Source of the DNA: Mycobacterium sp. 1081908.1
GTDB lineage: Bacteria > Actinomycetota > Actinomycetes > Mycobacteriales > Mycobacteriaceae
DNA length: 50,174 nucleotides
NCBI RefSeq assembly: GCF_001673535.1
Contig: NZ_LZLY01000159.1
Coordinates: forward strand, 1 to 50,174
Direction of reading: 5' to 3'
This document shows positions 25,223 through 34,331 of this stretch, piece by piece. Position numbers and translations under genes: made by a program. The notes under the pieces are model-generated. The model searched no databases. It worked only from the letters and a program-made list of their open reading frames with translations, and was not told the origin of the DNA. Position 1 is the first letter of the stretch. Each line of letters opens with the position of its first letter.

Positions 25223-25756
25223 CTCCCCACCTCGCATGACCGCTGCCGCGAAACCATGCCTCTATGACCGAGTCACATGAGAACCGGTTCACCATTGTCC
25301 AGGCGCGGGGGATCTGGATCCCGCGGTTCACGCAATCGCCCTGGATGACTTCCCAGCAAAATGCGCGTGTGTTCGGTGCAGCGCGTCGTTTCCCCACGAT
25401 TCGATGCAGACACGATAAGTCCCCCCTGTCTGGAACACTCGCATCAGTGGATTCAGGCTACCGGCTCCGACGGTTTAGCGGAACCACCATTTTCATTTTC
25501 ATTTGGAGCGCTGTCGGCCGATTCGCTCGTCAAAGGCGCGCTACTTTTGCTCGCGTCGCCGACCGGTTGGCGCGAGGGGTCCTTGAGTAGACACGCAACG
25601 ACGGCCGATCCGGTTCGAATCGTGGTTAACGCAGGCGCACAGCAGAATTAGACAGTCGAGCAATTCGGTGCGCACGCGTAGGCTGCCGAGTGAGTGCGGA
25701 GTCCGGGCCGCTGGTCGGTCACCACGGGGAATAGGAAATCGGTTGGAGGAATCCAT
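25223..25756. other. Divergent promoter region of the lipopeptide operon and a methyltransferase
   Basis: No gene is supported in these ~530 bases. They hold the 10-bp palindrome GAACCGGTTC (25281-25290), a near-perfect inverted repeat at 25304-25326 and the repeated word CGGTTCAC next to both. An A/T-rich ATTTTCATTTTCATTT run lies near 25491-25506. These are candidate operators for the FAAL-NRPS-MmpL unit. Confidence 0.5.
25304..25326. promoter_or_regulatory. Near-perfect inverted repeat upstream of FAAL
   Basis: GCGGGGGATC and GATCCCGCGG face each other across TG, with one extra G as a bulge in the left arm. It sits about 80-100 bases upstream of the FAAL start, a plausible operator position. 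No regulator of known matching specificity can be named. Confidence 0.35.
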
Positions 25757-26503
25757 GTGACTGATTTGAATTCCACGTTGCCGCCCGCATTGCTCAGGGC
25801 GATCGAGATGCTTACCGATGCACCACGCGAACCGGACGTCACCAAGGGCTACCTCGATCTGTTGGGCGCCGGTTCGGTTGACGACTCCTCAGTGCCGAAG
25901 AGCACTGGGCCGATGCAGGCGCTGTGGGCCTCGTCGGTCGCGGCGATGATCTACGACCACGTCCAGGCGGTGCTGCGCAAGCTGCTCACCGCGTTCCAGT
26001 CCCCGGTCGAGTGGGCGAATTTCCGGCCGGGCGGGATCATCCTCGATGTCGGCTGCGGGCCCGCCAGCCTCACGGCGTCCCTGGCGCGTGCCGCGGGCCC
26101 GGACGGACTGGTGCTGGGCATCGATCGGTCCGACGCGATGTTGGCGCGCGCGGTCCGCGTCGCGTCGGGTCCGCAGATCGGCTTCCTGCGCGCGGACGCC
26201 CAGCGGCTTCCGCTGCTCGATGAAACGGTCGATGCGGTGGTCTCGGTCGGCGTCCTGCAATTCATGCCGGACCCCGCGGCGGCGCTGGCCGAGATGGCGC
26301 GAGTGCTGCGACCGGGCGGCCGGCTGGCCGTGGTGGTACCCATCGTCCGTCATGCGGGCCGGTTTTGGCGGAAGCTACCAAGCCTCGATCCCTATGTGTT
26401 CGACGTCGACGAGGTCGCCAATGTCTTGGCCGGCCACGGATTGGTCGGCGTGCGAACCAAGAACTTCGGGTCGATCCAGTGGGTGTGCGGCGAACGCGGG
26501 TAG
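25757..26503 (+). CDS. Class I SAM-dependent methyltransferase
   Basis: A 248-residue Rossmann-fold methyltransferase. Motif I ILDVGCGPAS is near residue 95, the acidic end of strand 2 is GIDRSDAM, motif post-I is RADAQRLPLLDETVDAVVS and motif IV/V is LRPGGRLAVVV. The start is GTG 25757, six bases after TTGGAGGA; the longer upstream frame lacks an RBS. It is transcribed away from the lipopeptide operon and shares its intergenic region. A tailoring role on that product is possible but rests on position only; the substrate is unknown. Confidence 0.85.
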   Translation: MTDLNSTLPPALLRAIEMLTDAPREPDVTKGYLDLLGAGSVDDSSVPKSTGPMQALWASSVAAMIYDHVQAVLRKLLTAFQSPVEWANFRPGGIILDVGCGPASLTASLARAAGPDGLVLGIDRSDAMLARAVRVASGPQIGFLRADAQRLPLLDETVDAVVSVGVLQFMPDPAAALAEMARVLRPGGRLAVVVPIVRHAGRFWRKLPSLDPYVFDVDEVANVLAGHGLVGVRTKNFGSIQWVCGERG

Positions 26504-26535
26504 GGACGCCGCGGGTCAGCCGCAAACCGATTGGG

Positions 26536-26970
26536 CTAGCGCGTCTTTCGAAGGTCGACGAGCGAGTTTCGAAGCCCACCGTCCAACCGAATCTGAACGG
26601 CCGCCACCGCCAGCATCACCGCCGCGGTCACCAAGTGCACCACCGCGTCGGTGGTGTTGTTGGGGAACGTGAAAACCACGGCGACCTGATGCGAGAAGAA
26701 CGCCCAAATGCCCGGCAGCGCACCGGCTATCGCGGCGAGTAGGAGATACAGCACGGCCCACGACTTGCGCAGCGCGAACACCAGCCCGGGACCGAATAAG
26801 GCGAGGCCGGCGACGGCGTGCCAGCCGTTGTAGTCCATTCCGAGCAGCTGGACGGTCGGCGCACCCGGCCCGGTCGCGAAGCTGGGCTCCATGATGAAGC
26901 CGACCACCGCCTGAATCACGTGCAGAACACAGATGATCAGCAGCCCGATCTGGGCGAAACTCCACCTCAC
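26536..26970 (-). CDS. DUF4383-type four-helix membrane protein
   Basis: A 144-residue membrane protein with four hydrophobic segments, a GMDYNGWHAVAGL motif between the first and second, and FPNNTTDAVVHLVTAAVML in the last. These are features of the DUF4383 family of actinobacterial membrane proteins, whose function is unknown. The start is GTG 26970, preceded by the near-ideal Shine-Dalgarno AAGGAGGTG (26975-26983), so the longer upstream frame is rejected. A 6+6 inverted repeat lies at 27006-27022. Convergent with the methyltransferase. Confidence 0.75.
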   Translation of the reverse strand: MRWSFAQIGLLIICVLHVIQAVVGFIMEPSFATGPGAPTVQLLGMDYNGWHAVAGLALFGPGLVFALRKSWAVLYLLLAAIAGALPGIWAFFSHQVAVVFTFPNNTTDAVVHLVTAAVMLAVAAVQIRLDGGLRNSLVDLRKTR

Positions 26971-27005
26971 GTTGCACCTCCTTGTGCACGGTGGGATAGC
27001 CCAGA

Positions 27006-27022
27006 TACTACGCCCGGTAGTA
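27006..27022. promoter_or_regulatory. TACTAC-N5-GTAGTA inverted repeat
   Basis: Perfect 6-bp arms around a GCCCG spacer, about 36 bases upstream of the DUF4383 start. It may be an operator or overlap the -10 region of that gene. Confidence 0.4.
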
Positions 27023-27066
27023 GATAGTGGCAATGGGTCCGGCTTCAGCCGCCGAAGGCGGCGCCC

Positions 27067-28623
27067 TCACTTCCTGCCGGGAAGCTTCATCATCGTGCGC
27101 ACGACGGGCACCAGCGACTTCTGCCACAGGGTCGACGGAATGCCAAGGGGCGGATCGAGATTGAACACGCGCGCGGCCGCGATCGTCTGCGATTCGGTGT
27201 ACTTCAGCAGGCCCTCGGGACCGTGCCGGCGCCCCACGCCCGACTGGCCCATTCCGCCCATCGGCGCGCCGAGGCTGCCCCACGCGAACGCGTAACCCTC
27301 GTCGACGTTCACCGTTCCCGACCGCAACCGGGCGGCGATCTCCTGGCCCTCGGCGGTGGAGCCGGCCCACACGCTGGCGTTGAGTCCGTACTCGGTGTCG
27401 TTGGCCTTCTCGACGGCCTCGTCCACGTCGGCGACCGGGTAGATCGAAACCAGCGGCCCGAACGTCTCGTTGGCCGCGCACTCCATCTCCGGCGTGACGT
27501 CGGTGAGCACCGTCGGCTCGTAGAACAGCGGCCCGATCTCGGGGCGGGCTTTGCCGCCCGCGACCACTTTGGCGCCCTTGGCCTTTGCATCGTCAACGTG
27601 ATCGCTCACGGTGTCCAGCTGGCTCGGCGAAATCAGGCTGCCCATGTCGACCGAGAAGTCATAAGCCGTGCCCAGCTTCATGTTTCGCACCGCCGCGGCG
27701 AACTTGCTGGTGAACTCGTCGGCGACGTCCTTCTCAACGTAGATCCGCTCGATCGAGATGCACAGCTGGCCCGCGTTGGAGAAGCACGCGCGGGTGGCCG
27801 CCTTGGCCGCCTTGTCGAGGTTGGCGCCGCGCGTGACGATCATCGCGTTCTTGCCACCGAGTTCGGCCGAGAAGCCGATGAGCCGGCGGCCCGCGTGTTC
27901 GGCGAGTTGGCGGCCGGTGGCGGTCGAGCCGGTGAACATCAGGTAGTCGCAGTTCTCGATGATCGCGGTGCCGACCACCGAGCCCGGGCCGGGCACGATC
28001 GCGTACAGCGCCCGAGGCAGCCCGGCCCGGTACAACAGTTCGGCACAGGCCAGCGCGCAGTACGGCGTCTGGCTGTCGGGCTTGAGCACGACCGCGTTAC
28101 CCGCCACCAGCGCGGGCACCGAGTCGGACGCGGTGAGCGTCATCGGGTAGTTCCACGGCGAGATCACGCCGACCACGCCCTTGGGCTGGTAGACCACCGT
28201 GGTCTTGCCGACCGCCGGGAGCAGCGCCTGCACCTTGCGCGGCTTCAGCAGGCCGGCGGCCACGTTCACGTAATAGTTGGCGTTCGCCATCAGATCGACG
28301 ATTTCCTCCTGCGCGGCCCATCGGGCCTTGCCCGCCTCGGCCTGCAGGAGATCCATCAGGAACTGGCGGTTCTCGACGACCAGGTCGCGATAGCGGCGGA
28401 TGACCTCCACCCGCTCGTCAACCGGACGCTTCGCCCAGCCGATCTGCGCCGCGCGGGCCTCGGCGAACGCGGCTTCGACGTCGGCGGCCGTGCCGATCGG
28501 GACGGTAGTCAGCGGTTTACCGGTGAAAACCTCGTCGATCGTCTTGGTCTCGCGTGCGGTGATGTCCTTGATCGCGACCAGCTGGCGCAAACGGTCGAAG
28601 ACCTCGGCTGACGGTGCGGGCAT
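27067..28623 (-). CDS. gabD2: Succinate-semialdehyde dehydrogenase GabD2
   Basis: A 518-residue aldehyde dehydrogenase, the same length as M. tuberculosis GabD2 (Rv1731) and nearly identical to it over long stretches as recalled (EVFTGKPLTT, LQAEAGKARWAAQEEIVD, KGVVGVISPWNYPMTLT). Catalytic residues are visible: Glu in SAELGGKN (near 255) and Cys in NAGQLCIS (near 287). It oxidises succinic semialdehyde to succinate with NADP. ATG 28623 follows GGGAGGT. The neighbouring BBE-type oxidase resembles Rv1726, close to Rv1731 in M. tuberculosis, so local synteny is partly kept. Confidence 0.93.
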   Translation of the reverse strand: MPAPSAEVFDRLRQLVAIKDITARETKTIDEVFTGKPLTTVPIGTAADVEAAFAEARAAQIGWAKRPVDERVEVIRRYRDLVVENRQFLMDLLQAEAGKARWAAQEEIVDLMANANYYVNVAAGLLKPRKVQALLPAVGKTTVVYQPKGVVGVISPWNYPMTLTASDSVPALVAGNAVVLKPDSQTPYCALACAELLYRAGLPRALYAIVPGPGSVVGTAIIENCDYLMFTGSTATGRQLAEHAGRRLIGFSAELGGKNAMIVTRGANLDKAAKAATRACFSNAGQLCISIERIYVEKDVADEFTSKFAAAVRNMKLGTAYDFSVDMGSLISPSQLDTVSDHVDDAKAKGAKVVAGGKARPEIGPLFYEPTVLTDVTPEMECAANETFGPLVSIYPVADVDEAVEKANDTEYGLNASVWAGSTAEGQEIAARLRSGTVNVDEGYAFAWGSLGAPMGGMGQSGVGRRHGPEGLLKYTESQTIAAARVFNLDPPLGIPSTLWQKSLVPVVRTMMKLPGRK

Positions 28624-28791
28624 ATCGGTACCTCCCCAAGAAGCGCAGGCGCCCAAAGCCCCAGCCTATGCCTGGCCCGCCCGGGTCGGTAACGGTTGGG
28701 GCACGGTCCGGTCGCCCCGCGGCACGTCACGCGGCACCGCGGCCGCGGTACTTGAGAATGCGGGACATGACGCAATCGCGGGAGCCCGACG

Positions 28792-30228
28792 ATGGCGCGT
28801 GAGATCTCCCGCCAGGCGTTCCTGCGCGGGGCCGCCGGCGCGTTGGCCGCCGGCGCGGTATTCGGCCCGGCGCGGGCCTCCGCGGCTCCCAGTAATCCGT
28901 CGGGCTGGGACGGCCTCACGACAGCGATCGGCGGGAAGGTGGTGCTGCCCCGCGATCCCCAATTCGCCGGCGCGAAACAGGTTTTCAACACCAACTACAA
29001 CGGCTCCACGCCGGCGGCGATCGTCACCCCCACGTCGGTGGCGGACGTGCAAAAGGCGATGGCCTTCGCCGCCGCCAACAACCTCAAGGTCGCACCGCGC
29101 AGCGGGGGGCACTCCTACATCGGCGCGTCCACGGCGAACGGCGCGATGGTGTTCGACCTGCGCCAGCTGCCTGGGGGAATCAATTACGACGCGTCCACCG
29201 GACAGGTCACCGTGACACCCGCGACCAGTTTGTACGCGATTCACGAGGCCCTGGCCGCGGCCGGCCGGGGCATCCCGACAGGTACCTGCCCGTCGGTGGG
29301 CGCCGCGGGGCACGCCCTGGGCGGGGGACTGGGCGCCCAGTCGCGGCACGCGGGCCTGCTCTGCGACCAGCTGACGGCGGCGTCGGTGGGGCTGCCGGGC
29401 GGCCAGGCCGTCACCGCGTCCGCGGCCAGCAACCCCGACCTGTTCTGGGCGCTGCGCGGCGGCGGGGGCGGCAACTTCGGCGTGACCACCTCGCTGACCT
29501 TCGCCACATTCCCCACCCGGGACGTCGACGTCGTGAACCTCAACTTCCCGCCCCAGGCGTTCGCACAGGTCCTCGTCGGCTGGCAGAACTGGCTGCGCAC
29601 CGCCGACCAGAGCAGCTGGGCGCTGGCGGACAACACCGTCGACGGGTTCGGCACCCATCCCCGGATAATGGCGACCTGCCCGGCCGGATCGGGAACCAGC
29701 GTCGCGGCCGCGATCACCAAAGCCGTTGGGGTGCAACCGACCGGAACCGACAACCACACGTTCAACTACATGGACCTGGTGCGCTACTTGGCCGTCGGCA
29801 ACCTCAACCCGTCGCCGCTGGGATACGTCGGCGGATCCGACGTCTTCACGACGATGACGCCGGCCGCCGCGCAGGGGATCGCCTCGGCGGTCGAGGCGTT
29901 TCCGCGTGGCGCCGGCCGCATGCTGGCGATCATGCACGCGCTCGACGGCGCGCTCGCCACCGTGGCGCCGGGGGCGACGGCCTTCCCGTGGCGCCGGCAG
30001 GCGTCGCTGGTGCAGTGGTACGTCGAAACGGGCGACCCGTCGGCGGCGACGAGTTGGCTCGCCACGGCACACCAAGCGGTGCAACCGTATTCGGTGGGCG
30101 GCTACGTCAACTACATCGAGGCGAACCAGCCGGCGTCGCGCTACTTCGGCCCGAACTTGTCCCGGCTGAGCGCGGTGCGGCAGAAGTACGATCCCGGCCG
30201 GGTCATGTTCTCGGGGCTGAACTTCTAG
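28792..30228 (+). CDS. Exported BBE-like FAD-linked oxidoreductase
   Basis: A 478-residue flavoprotein of the berberine-bridge/PCMH family. The signal-peptide region has ISRQAFLRG followed by an Ala/Gly-rich hydrophobic core and ARASAA; it resembles a Tat signal but has Arg-Gln where Arg-Arg is usual. His107 in RSGGHSY is the usual covalent FAD site, and Cys166 in GTCPSVG matches the second attachment residue of bicovalent family members. LRGGGGGNFGV and the C-terminal NYIEANQ and KYDPGRVMFSG are also family marks. It likely oxidises a carbohydrate or secondary alcohol outside the membrane, making H2O2. Similar to Rv1726. Confidence 0.88.
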   Translation: MAREISRQAFLRGAAGALAAGAVFGPARASAAPSNPSGWDGLTTAIGGKVVLPRDPQFAGAKQVFNTNYNGSTPAAIVTPTSVADVQKAMAFAAANNLKVAPRSGGHSYIGASTANGAMVFDLRQLPGGINYDASTGQVTVTPATSLYAIHEALAAAGRGIPTGTCPSVGAAGHALGGGLGAQSRHAGLLCDQLTAASVGLPGGQAVTASAASNPDLFWALRGGGGGNFGVTTSLTFATFPTRDVDVVNLNFPPQAFAQVLVGWQNWLRTADQSSWALADNTVDGFGTHPRIMATCPAGSGTSVAAAITKAVGVQPTGTDNHTFNYMDLVRYLAVGNLNPSPLGYVGGSDVFTTMTPAAAQGIASAVEAFPRGAGRMLAIMHALDGALATVAPGATAFPWRRQASLVQWYVETGDPSAATSWLATAHQAVQPYSVGGYVNYIEANQPASRYFGPNLSRLSAVRQKYDPGRVMFSGLNF

Positions 30229-30303
30229 CGGTCGGTGAATCTCATCTGTGATATCGCCGGTGATAGCGCAATCGAGAATCGCCTCATGCCCGGCTGACGG
30301 TAC

Positions 30304-33150
30304 TCACGTGGCGTGTGTGACCGCCACGCGCTGCGGCAGCGGACGGGAACGCACCAGTGTCGGCCACCAGAACCACGGCCCGAGGATGCGCAGGATGCAC
30401 GGCACGACGAACGACCGCACGATCAGCGTGTCGAGCAGCAGGCCGATGCAGACGGTCGAACCCACCTGACCGACGGTGCGCAGATCGCTCGTGAGCATCG
30501 CCAGCATGGTGAACGCGAAAACCAAACCGGCGGAAGTCACTACACCGCCGGTGCTGCCGAGTGCGCGGATCAGCCCGGTGTGGATTCCGGCGTGCAGCTC
30601 CTCTTTGACCCGAAGGATTAACAGCAGGTTGTAGTCCGAACCCACCGCCACCAGGATGATGAACGTCAGCGGCAATACCAGCCAGTGCAGCGGCAGGCCG
30701 ATGAGATGCTGCCAGACGAGGATGGAAAGCCCGAACGCCCCGGCGTAGGAGAAGGCGACCGTGCCGGGGATGACAATCGCCGCCATCAGGCTCCTCGTGA
30801 GGAACAGCATGATCAGAAAGATCAGCACGAAGGCGGCGATCGCCACGATCAGCAGATCGGACGCCGCGTATTGTTTGATGTCCTTGTTGGTCGATCCGGA
30901 ACCGCCGATATAGACCTTCGCGCCGGCCAGCGATGTCTCCTTGAGCGCCACGGTTATCGCGTTGGGGAACTGCTCGACGTGCTGCACGCCTTCCGGACCG
31001 TTGGCGTCGCCCTCGTGCGTGACGATGATCCGGGCGGCCTGGCCGTCCGGTGACATCAGCAGCTGCATGCCGGTCTTGACGTCCTCGTTGTCGAAACCCT
31101 CGTGCGGGATGTAGAAGAAGTCGTCGCTGCGGGCCTGGTCGAAGTCGAGCCCGACATTGATCTGGTCGTCGAATGTCTGATTGGTCTGCGTGGTCTGCAG
31201 GGCCGACTGGCCGTAGGTGCTGACCAAAAGATTGGCCAAGGCCTCCGAGTCGTCGGCCGTCAGCTTCAGCTGCACGATGATCTGCGGCACGATCTTGTCC
31301 ATCTCCTCGAGGGAGGTCTTGGCGTCGTTGATGTCAGCGGCCAAATGGTCGATGTTGTCGAGAGTGTCGAACAACGACCTGAACGCCCAGCACATGGGGA
31401 TGTCGAAACAGTGCCGCTCCCAATAGAAGTAGCTCTTGATGGGTCGGAAGAAGTCGTCGAAGTTCGAGATTTCCTGATTCATCTCGTCGGTGACCCGTTG
31501 CAGATCTTCGACGGTGAGAACCGTCTTGTGCAGCTCGTCGGACAGGTTCTGGAAATAGTCGATCTCTTTGCGCGTGACCTCGACGGTGTGCTGCGTGATC
31601 TGCGCCTGCTGATTGGTATTGGCGTTCTGCTGTTGGGTGAACGGCAGCTGCTGGCCGCTCCCGCTGCCTTGGGTGGTGAATAGATAGGGGATCGTGGCAT
31701 GTTCCAGAGCGCGGCCCATGGGCCTGGTGATGCTTTGCACCATCGCGACGCCGGGCAGGCGTTCGAGCGCCTTGGCCGCGCGGTCCAATGAGATGAAGTC
31801 GCCCGAATTCCGCATGTCGTGATCCGTCTCGATCATCAGCATCTCGGAGAACAGCTTGCTCTTCGGGAAGTGCCGATCGGCCGCCTGGAAGCCCAAATTG
31901 GCGGGCGCTTTGTGCGGCTGGTACTGACGGTCGTCGTAGTTCTGCCGGTACGTCGGCACAAAGATCGCCCCGAGCAGGACCGCGGCGGCGCTGGCGAAGA
32001 GGATCGGCACCGGCCACCGGACCACGCTCGCCCCGATCCGCCGATACAGGTGTGCCTTTGCCTTGCTCTTCGGGTCGAAGAGCCCGAAAAGGCTGCCCAG
32101 CGTCAGGAAGGCGGGTCCGAGCGTCAGTGCCGCCGCGATGGTGAACAGCATGCTGATCGCGACGGCCGGGCCCATGGTGTGGAAGTAGTTGAGCCGCGCG
32201 AACGTCAAGCAGTAACACGCCCCGGCGATCGTCAGCCCCGAACCAAGGATGACGGGCGTGACGCTCTTGTACGCGGTGTAGAACGCCTCCTCCCGGCTCT
32301 CACCGTCGTGTCGCGCCTCGTGATAGCGGCCCATCAGGAAGATGCCGTAGTCCGTCCCGGCACCCAAGGTCAGCGCGACGACGATGTTCACCGCGAACGA
32401 CGAGAGCTCGATGTACCCGAGATGGCCGAGGGTCGCGATAACCCCCTTCGCGACGAGCATTTCGAACAGAACCCCGGCCAGCGGCACGAACAGGGTGACG
32501 ATGGATCGGTACACCAGCAGCAACATCCCGATGATGAGAAAGATCGTCACGATCGTGATGTCGTTCAAGCTCGAATTCGCAATCGCCACCGTGTCCGAGG
32601 CGAGCGGGGCGGCGCCGCTGACGTAGACCTTGAGCCCCGCCGGGGGCTTGTCCTTCGCCACGATGTCCCGAACGGCGGCAACGGATTCGTTCGCTTGCAT
32701 CTGGCCGATATCGCCCGCCAGGCGCAACAGCACGTAGGCGCACTTGCCGTCGAGGCTCTGCGCCCCGGCAGCGGTGATCGGCTTCCCCCAGAGGTCCATG
32801 GCGTACTGCACGTGCTTGGGGTCTTGCTTGAACCGGCGCATCAAATCGTCGTAGTACTGATGGTCCGCGTCGCCCAGTGGCCGGTTGGCTTCCAGCACGA
32901 TCATGGCCAGGCTGGTCGAATTGGATTCGTGGAACTTCGCACCGATGGACAGCAGCGCCCGCTGTGACGGCGCGTAGTGCGGGACCACCGGGCCTGCAAG
33001 CTCTTCCGCGACCCGCTCCACCTGGGGCATGAAGGTGTTCGTCGAAACGGCGAGCAGGCCCCAGAAGGCGATGATCGGAATCGCAAGGGCGCGAACCATT
33101 CTGGGGACGAAAGGCCGCTTCGTCCGAGGCTCCGCCGGATGCTCGCTCAT
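30304..33150 (-). CDS. MmpL-family transporter (MmpL4/5 type), paired with MmpS
   Basis: A 948-residue MmpL. Proton-relay motifs GTDYGIFLMGRYHEA and GSDYNLLLILRVKEE are present, with ERHCFDIPMCW in the second loop and a helical, coiled-coil-like periplasmic insert of ~200 residues. The start ATG 33150 overlaps the MmpS stop as ATGA. MmpS/MmpL4-5 pairs in mycobacteria export siderophores, glycopeptidolipids or drugs; which applies here cannot be said. It is clearly a paralogue of the transporter at 13268-16153 and shares the same motifs and loop spacing. Confidence 0.92.
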   Translation of the reverse strand: MSEHPAEPRTKRPFVPRMVRALAIPIIAFWGLLAVSTNTFMPQVERVAEELAGPVVPHYAPSQRALLSIGAKFHESNSTSLAMIVLEANRPLGDADHQYYDDLMRRFKQDPKHVQYAMDLWGKPITAAGAQSLDGKCAYVLLRLAGDIGQMQANESVAAVRDIVAKDKPPAGLKVYVSGAAPLASDTVAIANSSLNDITIVTIFLIIGMLLLVYRSIVTLFVPLAGVLFEMLVAKGVIATLGHLGYIELSSFAVNIVVALTLGAGTDYGIFLMGRYHEARHDGESREEAFYTAYKSVTPVILGSGLTIAGACYCLTFARLNYFHTMGPAVAISMLFTIAAALTLGPAFLTLGSLFGLFDPKSKAKAHLYRRIGASVVRWPVPILFASAAAVLLGAIFVPTYRQNYDDRQYQPHKAPANLGFQAADRHFPKSKLFSEMLMIETDHDMRNSGDFISLDRAAKALERLPGVAMVQSITRPMGRALEHATIPYLFTTQGSGSGQQLPFTQQQNANTNQQAQITQHTVEVTRKEIDYFQNLSDELHKTVLTVEDLQRVTDEMNQEISNFDDFFRPIKSYFYWERHCFDIPMCWAFRSLFDTLDNIDHLAADINDAKTSLEEMDKIVPQIIVQLKLTADDSEALANLLVSTYGQSALQTTQTNQTFDDQINVGLDFDQARSDDFFYIPHEGFDNEDVKTGMQLLMSPDGQAARIIVTHEGDANGPEGVQHVEQFPNAITVALKETSLAGAKVYIGGSGSTNKDIKQYAASDLLIVAIAAFVLIFLIMLFLTRSLMAAIVIPGTVAFSYAGAFGLSILVWQHLIGLPLHWLVLPLTFIILVAVGSDYNLLLILRVKEELHAGIHTGLIRALGSTGGVVTSAGLVFAFTMLAMLTSDLRTVGQVGSTVCIGLLLDTLIVRSFVVPCILRILGPWFWWPTLVRSRPLPQRVAVTHAT

Positions 33151-33590
33151 GCGGATTTCACCAGGCAATAGACGTGTGCGTCCTGATTGGTGTCGGACTG
33201 TTCGGCGCGGACAACGCCATTCACCCGCAGTCGGCAACCGACCTGGCCGCCATGAACCTGCGCCGAGATGCTGCCCGAGACCACGGTCAGTGTCGTCGCC
33301 TCCGTATGCGACCACGGCAAGGTGGTGAGATCAACCTGGTGCGGATGCCCGTTGATGTCCACCCAGACGAGCATCCCGCCTTCACCGACGGAGCCGAACA
33401 ATTCGTACGTGAGCCGTTTGATGCTGAACTCCGGCGGTGCCGCCGGCTGGTTGACGGTGGTGACGGGCGGGGGCTCGGAGAACTGGTGCACCTTCCACAT
33501 GGCCACCCCGCCGACACCGAGCGCGATGACGGCGACCAGCGGCAACCAGACCCGCGCCAGGACCCGCCTGCCCACCGAACGAGGGCTCAT
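33147..33590 (-). CDS. MmpS-family accessory protein
   Basis: A 147-residue membrane protein: one N-terminal helix (VWLPLVAVIALGVGGVAMW) followed by a periplasmic beta-rich domain starting YELFGSVGEGGMLVWVDINGHP and ending AHVYCLVKSA. This is the MmpS layout. MmpS proteins act as periplasmic adaptors for their MmpL partner. AGGTGAT precedes ATG 33590. A TACTAT -10 candidate lies on this strand at about 33661-33666. The gene starts the mmpS-mmpL operon. Confidence 0.9.
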   Translation of the reverse strand: MSPRSVGRRVLARVWLPLVAVIALGVGGVAMWKVHQFSEPPPVTTVNQPAAPPEFSIKRLTYELFGSVGEGGMLVWVDINGHPHQVDLTTLPWSHTEATTLTVVSGSISAQVHGGQVGCRLRVNGVVRAEQSDTNQDAHVYCLVKSA

Positions 33591-33789
33591 TCGATCACCT
33601 CTCGGAACTCGCTCGGGCCACCATCGCCTCCCCCCGGCCCCACCCCTAGGCCAACTGCAGATAGTAGACGGTCATGTACCCAATTGACAGATGATCGTGC
33701 AAGAGTATCGGCCTTGCGGTCACAACGCGACCGCAGCGACCTGCGGGCACACCGACCGGTCGCTGACGGCAACACATGCCTCTGGGGCT

Positions 33790-34218
33790 TCAGGACATCT
33801 TTTGCAGACGCCGCTTCAACCTCGCACTCCGGAGAACTTGAGTCGTGAGATTTATGGCGGCCAACATGGGGAAGACCCCGAGAAACGTCCGCTCGGAGGG
33901 CGTCGCTCCATGCAGGTGATAGAGACTGCCGAACACGTAGAAGCAGCCCAGCGAGAACAAGGCACCCGGAATGGCCAGCGTCAGCACCGAGCTGCGGGCG
34001 CCAAGGAGGTGCTTCGCGTAATCCAGCTCGTCTTGCGACATGGGTTCGCCCTTGCGCACTTTGCGGGTAACCGTTTTGGTGCTGCCGATCTCGTCGCTCA
34101 GCGGGGGAGGCGGCCGGTCCTGCAGCCGTTTGACGTGCATGGCGGCAATGGCGGCGAACACGAACGCGAACATGAGGGCGAGCAGCGTCAGGAAACCGAA
34201 CACACCCGAAGTCACCAT
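33790..34218 (-). CDS. Three-helix membrane protein, unknown function
   Basis: A 142-residue protein with hydrophobic segments at about 5-28, 70-96 and 108-128 and a charged cytoplasmic loop (RLQDRPPPPLSDEIGSTKTV) between the first two. No family was recognised. ATG 34218 follows GAAGGAGCGAA. It is transcribed divergently from the TetR gene at 34332, and the 18-bp palindrome at 34303-34320 lies between them, so it is probably a target of that regulator. Confidence 0.7.
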   Translation of the reverse strand: MVTSGVFGFLTLLALMFAFVFAAIAAMHVKRLQDRPPPPLSDEIGSTKTVTRKVRKGEPMSQDELDYAKHLLGARSSVLTLAIPGALFSLGCFYVFGSLYHLHGATPSERTFLGVFPMLAAINLTTQVLRSARLKRRLQKMS

Positions 34219-34302
34219 TTCGCTCCTTCGCTCCCCATTGGGCCGGCCAACGCCGCTCCAGACGCTACGCCACGCGCCCCGCACACGGCGGGCAACCGAA
34301 GA

Positions 34303-34320
34303 TAGCCGACCGGTCGGCTA
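34303..34320. promoter_or_regulatory. 18-bp perfect palindrome, likely TetR operator
   Basis: TAGCCGACCGGTCGGCTA equals its own reverse complement. It overlaps the first two bases of the -10 box of the tetR-type gene and sits 85 bases upstream of the divergent membrane protein start, the usual place for an autoregulated TetR operator. Confidence 0.7.
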
Positions 34321-34324
34321 CTAT
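34319..34324 (+). promoter_or_regulatory. -10 box TACTAT of a leaderless tetR transcript
   Basis: TACTAT is followed by exactly seven bases and then ATG 34332, so transcription would begin at or next to the start codon. No RBS is present, which fits leaderless translation. Confidence 0.6.
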
Positions 34325-34331
34325 CGTTGTC

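Noticed and set aside
25264..25590. 108-aa frame in the divergent promoter region
   Set aside because: No RBS, no family resemblance and mixed composition; treated as non-coding.
33174..33848. 224-aa plus-strand frame over the mmpS gene
   Set aside because: Shadow of MmpS; the MmpS frame has an RBS, a membrane helix and coupling to MmpL.
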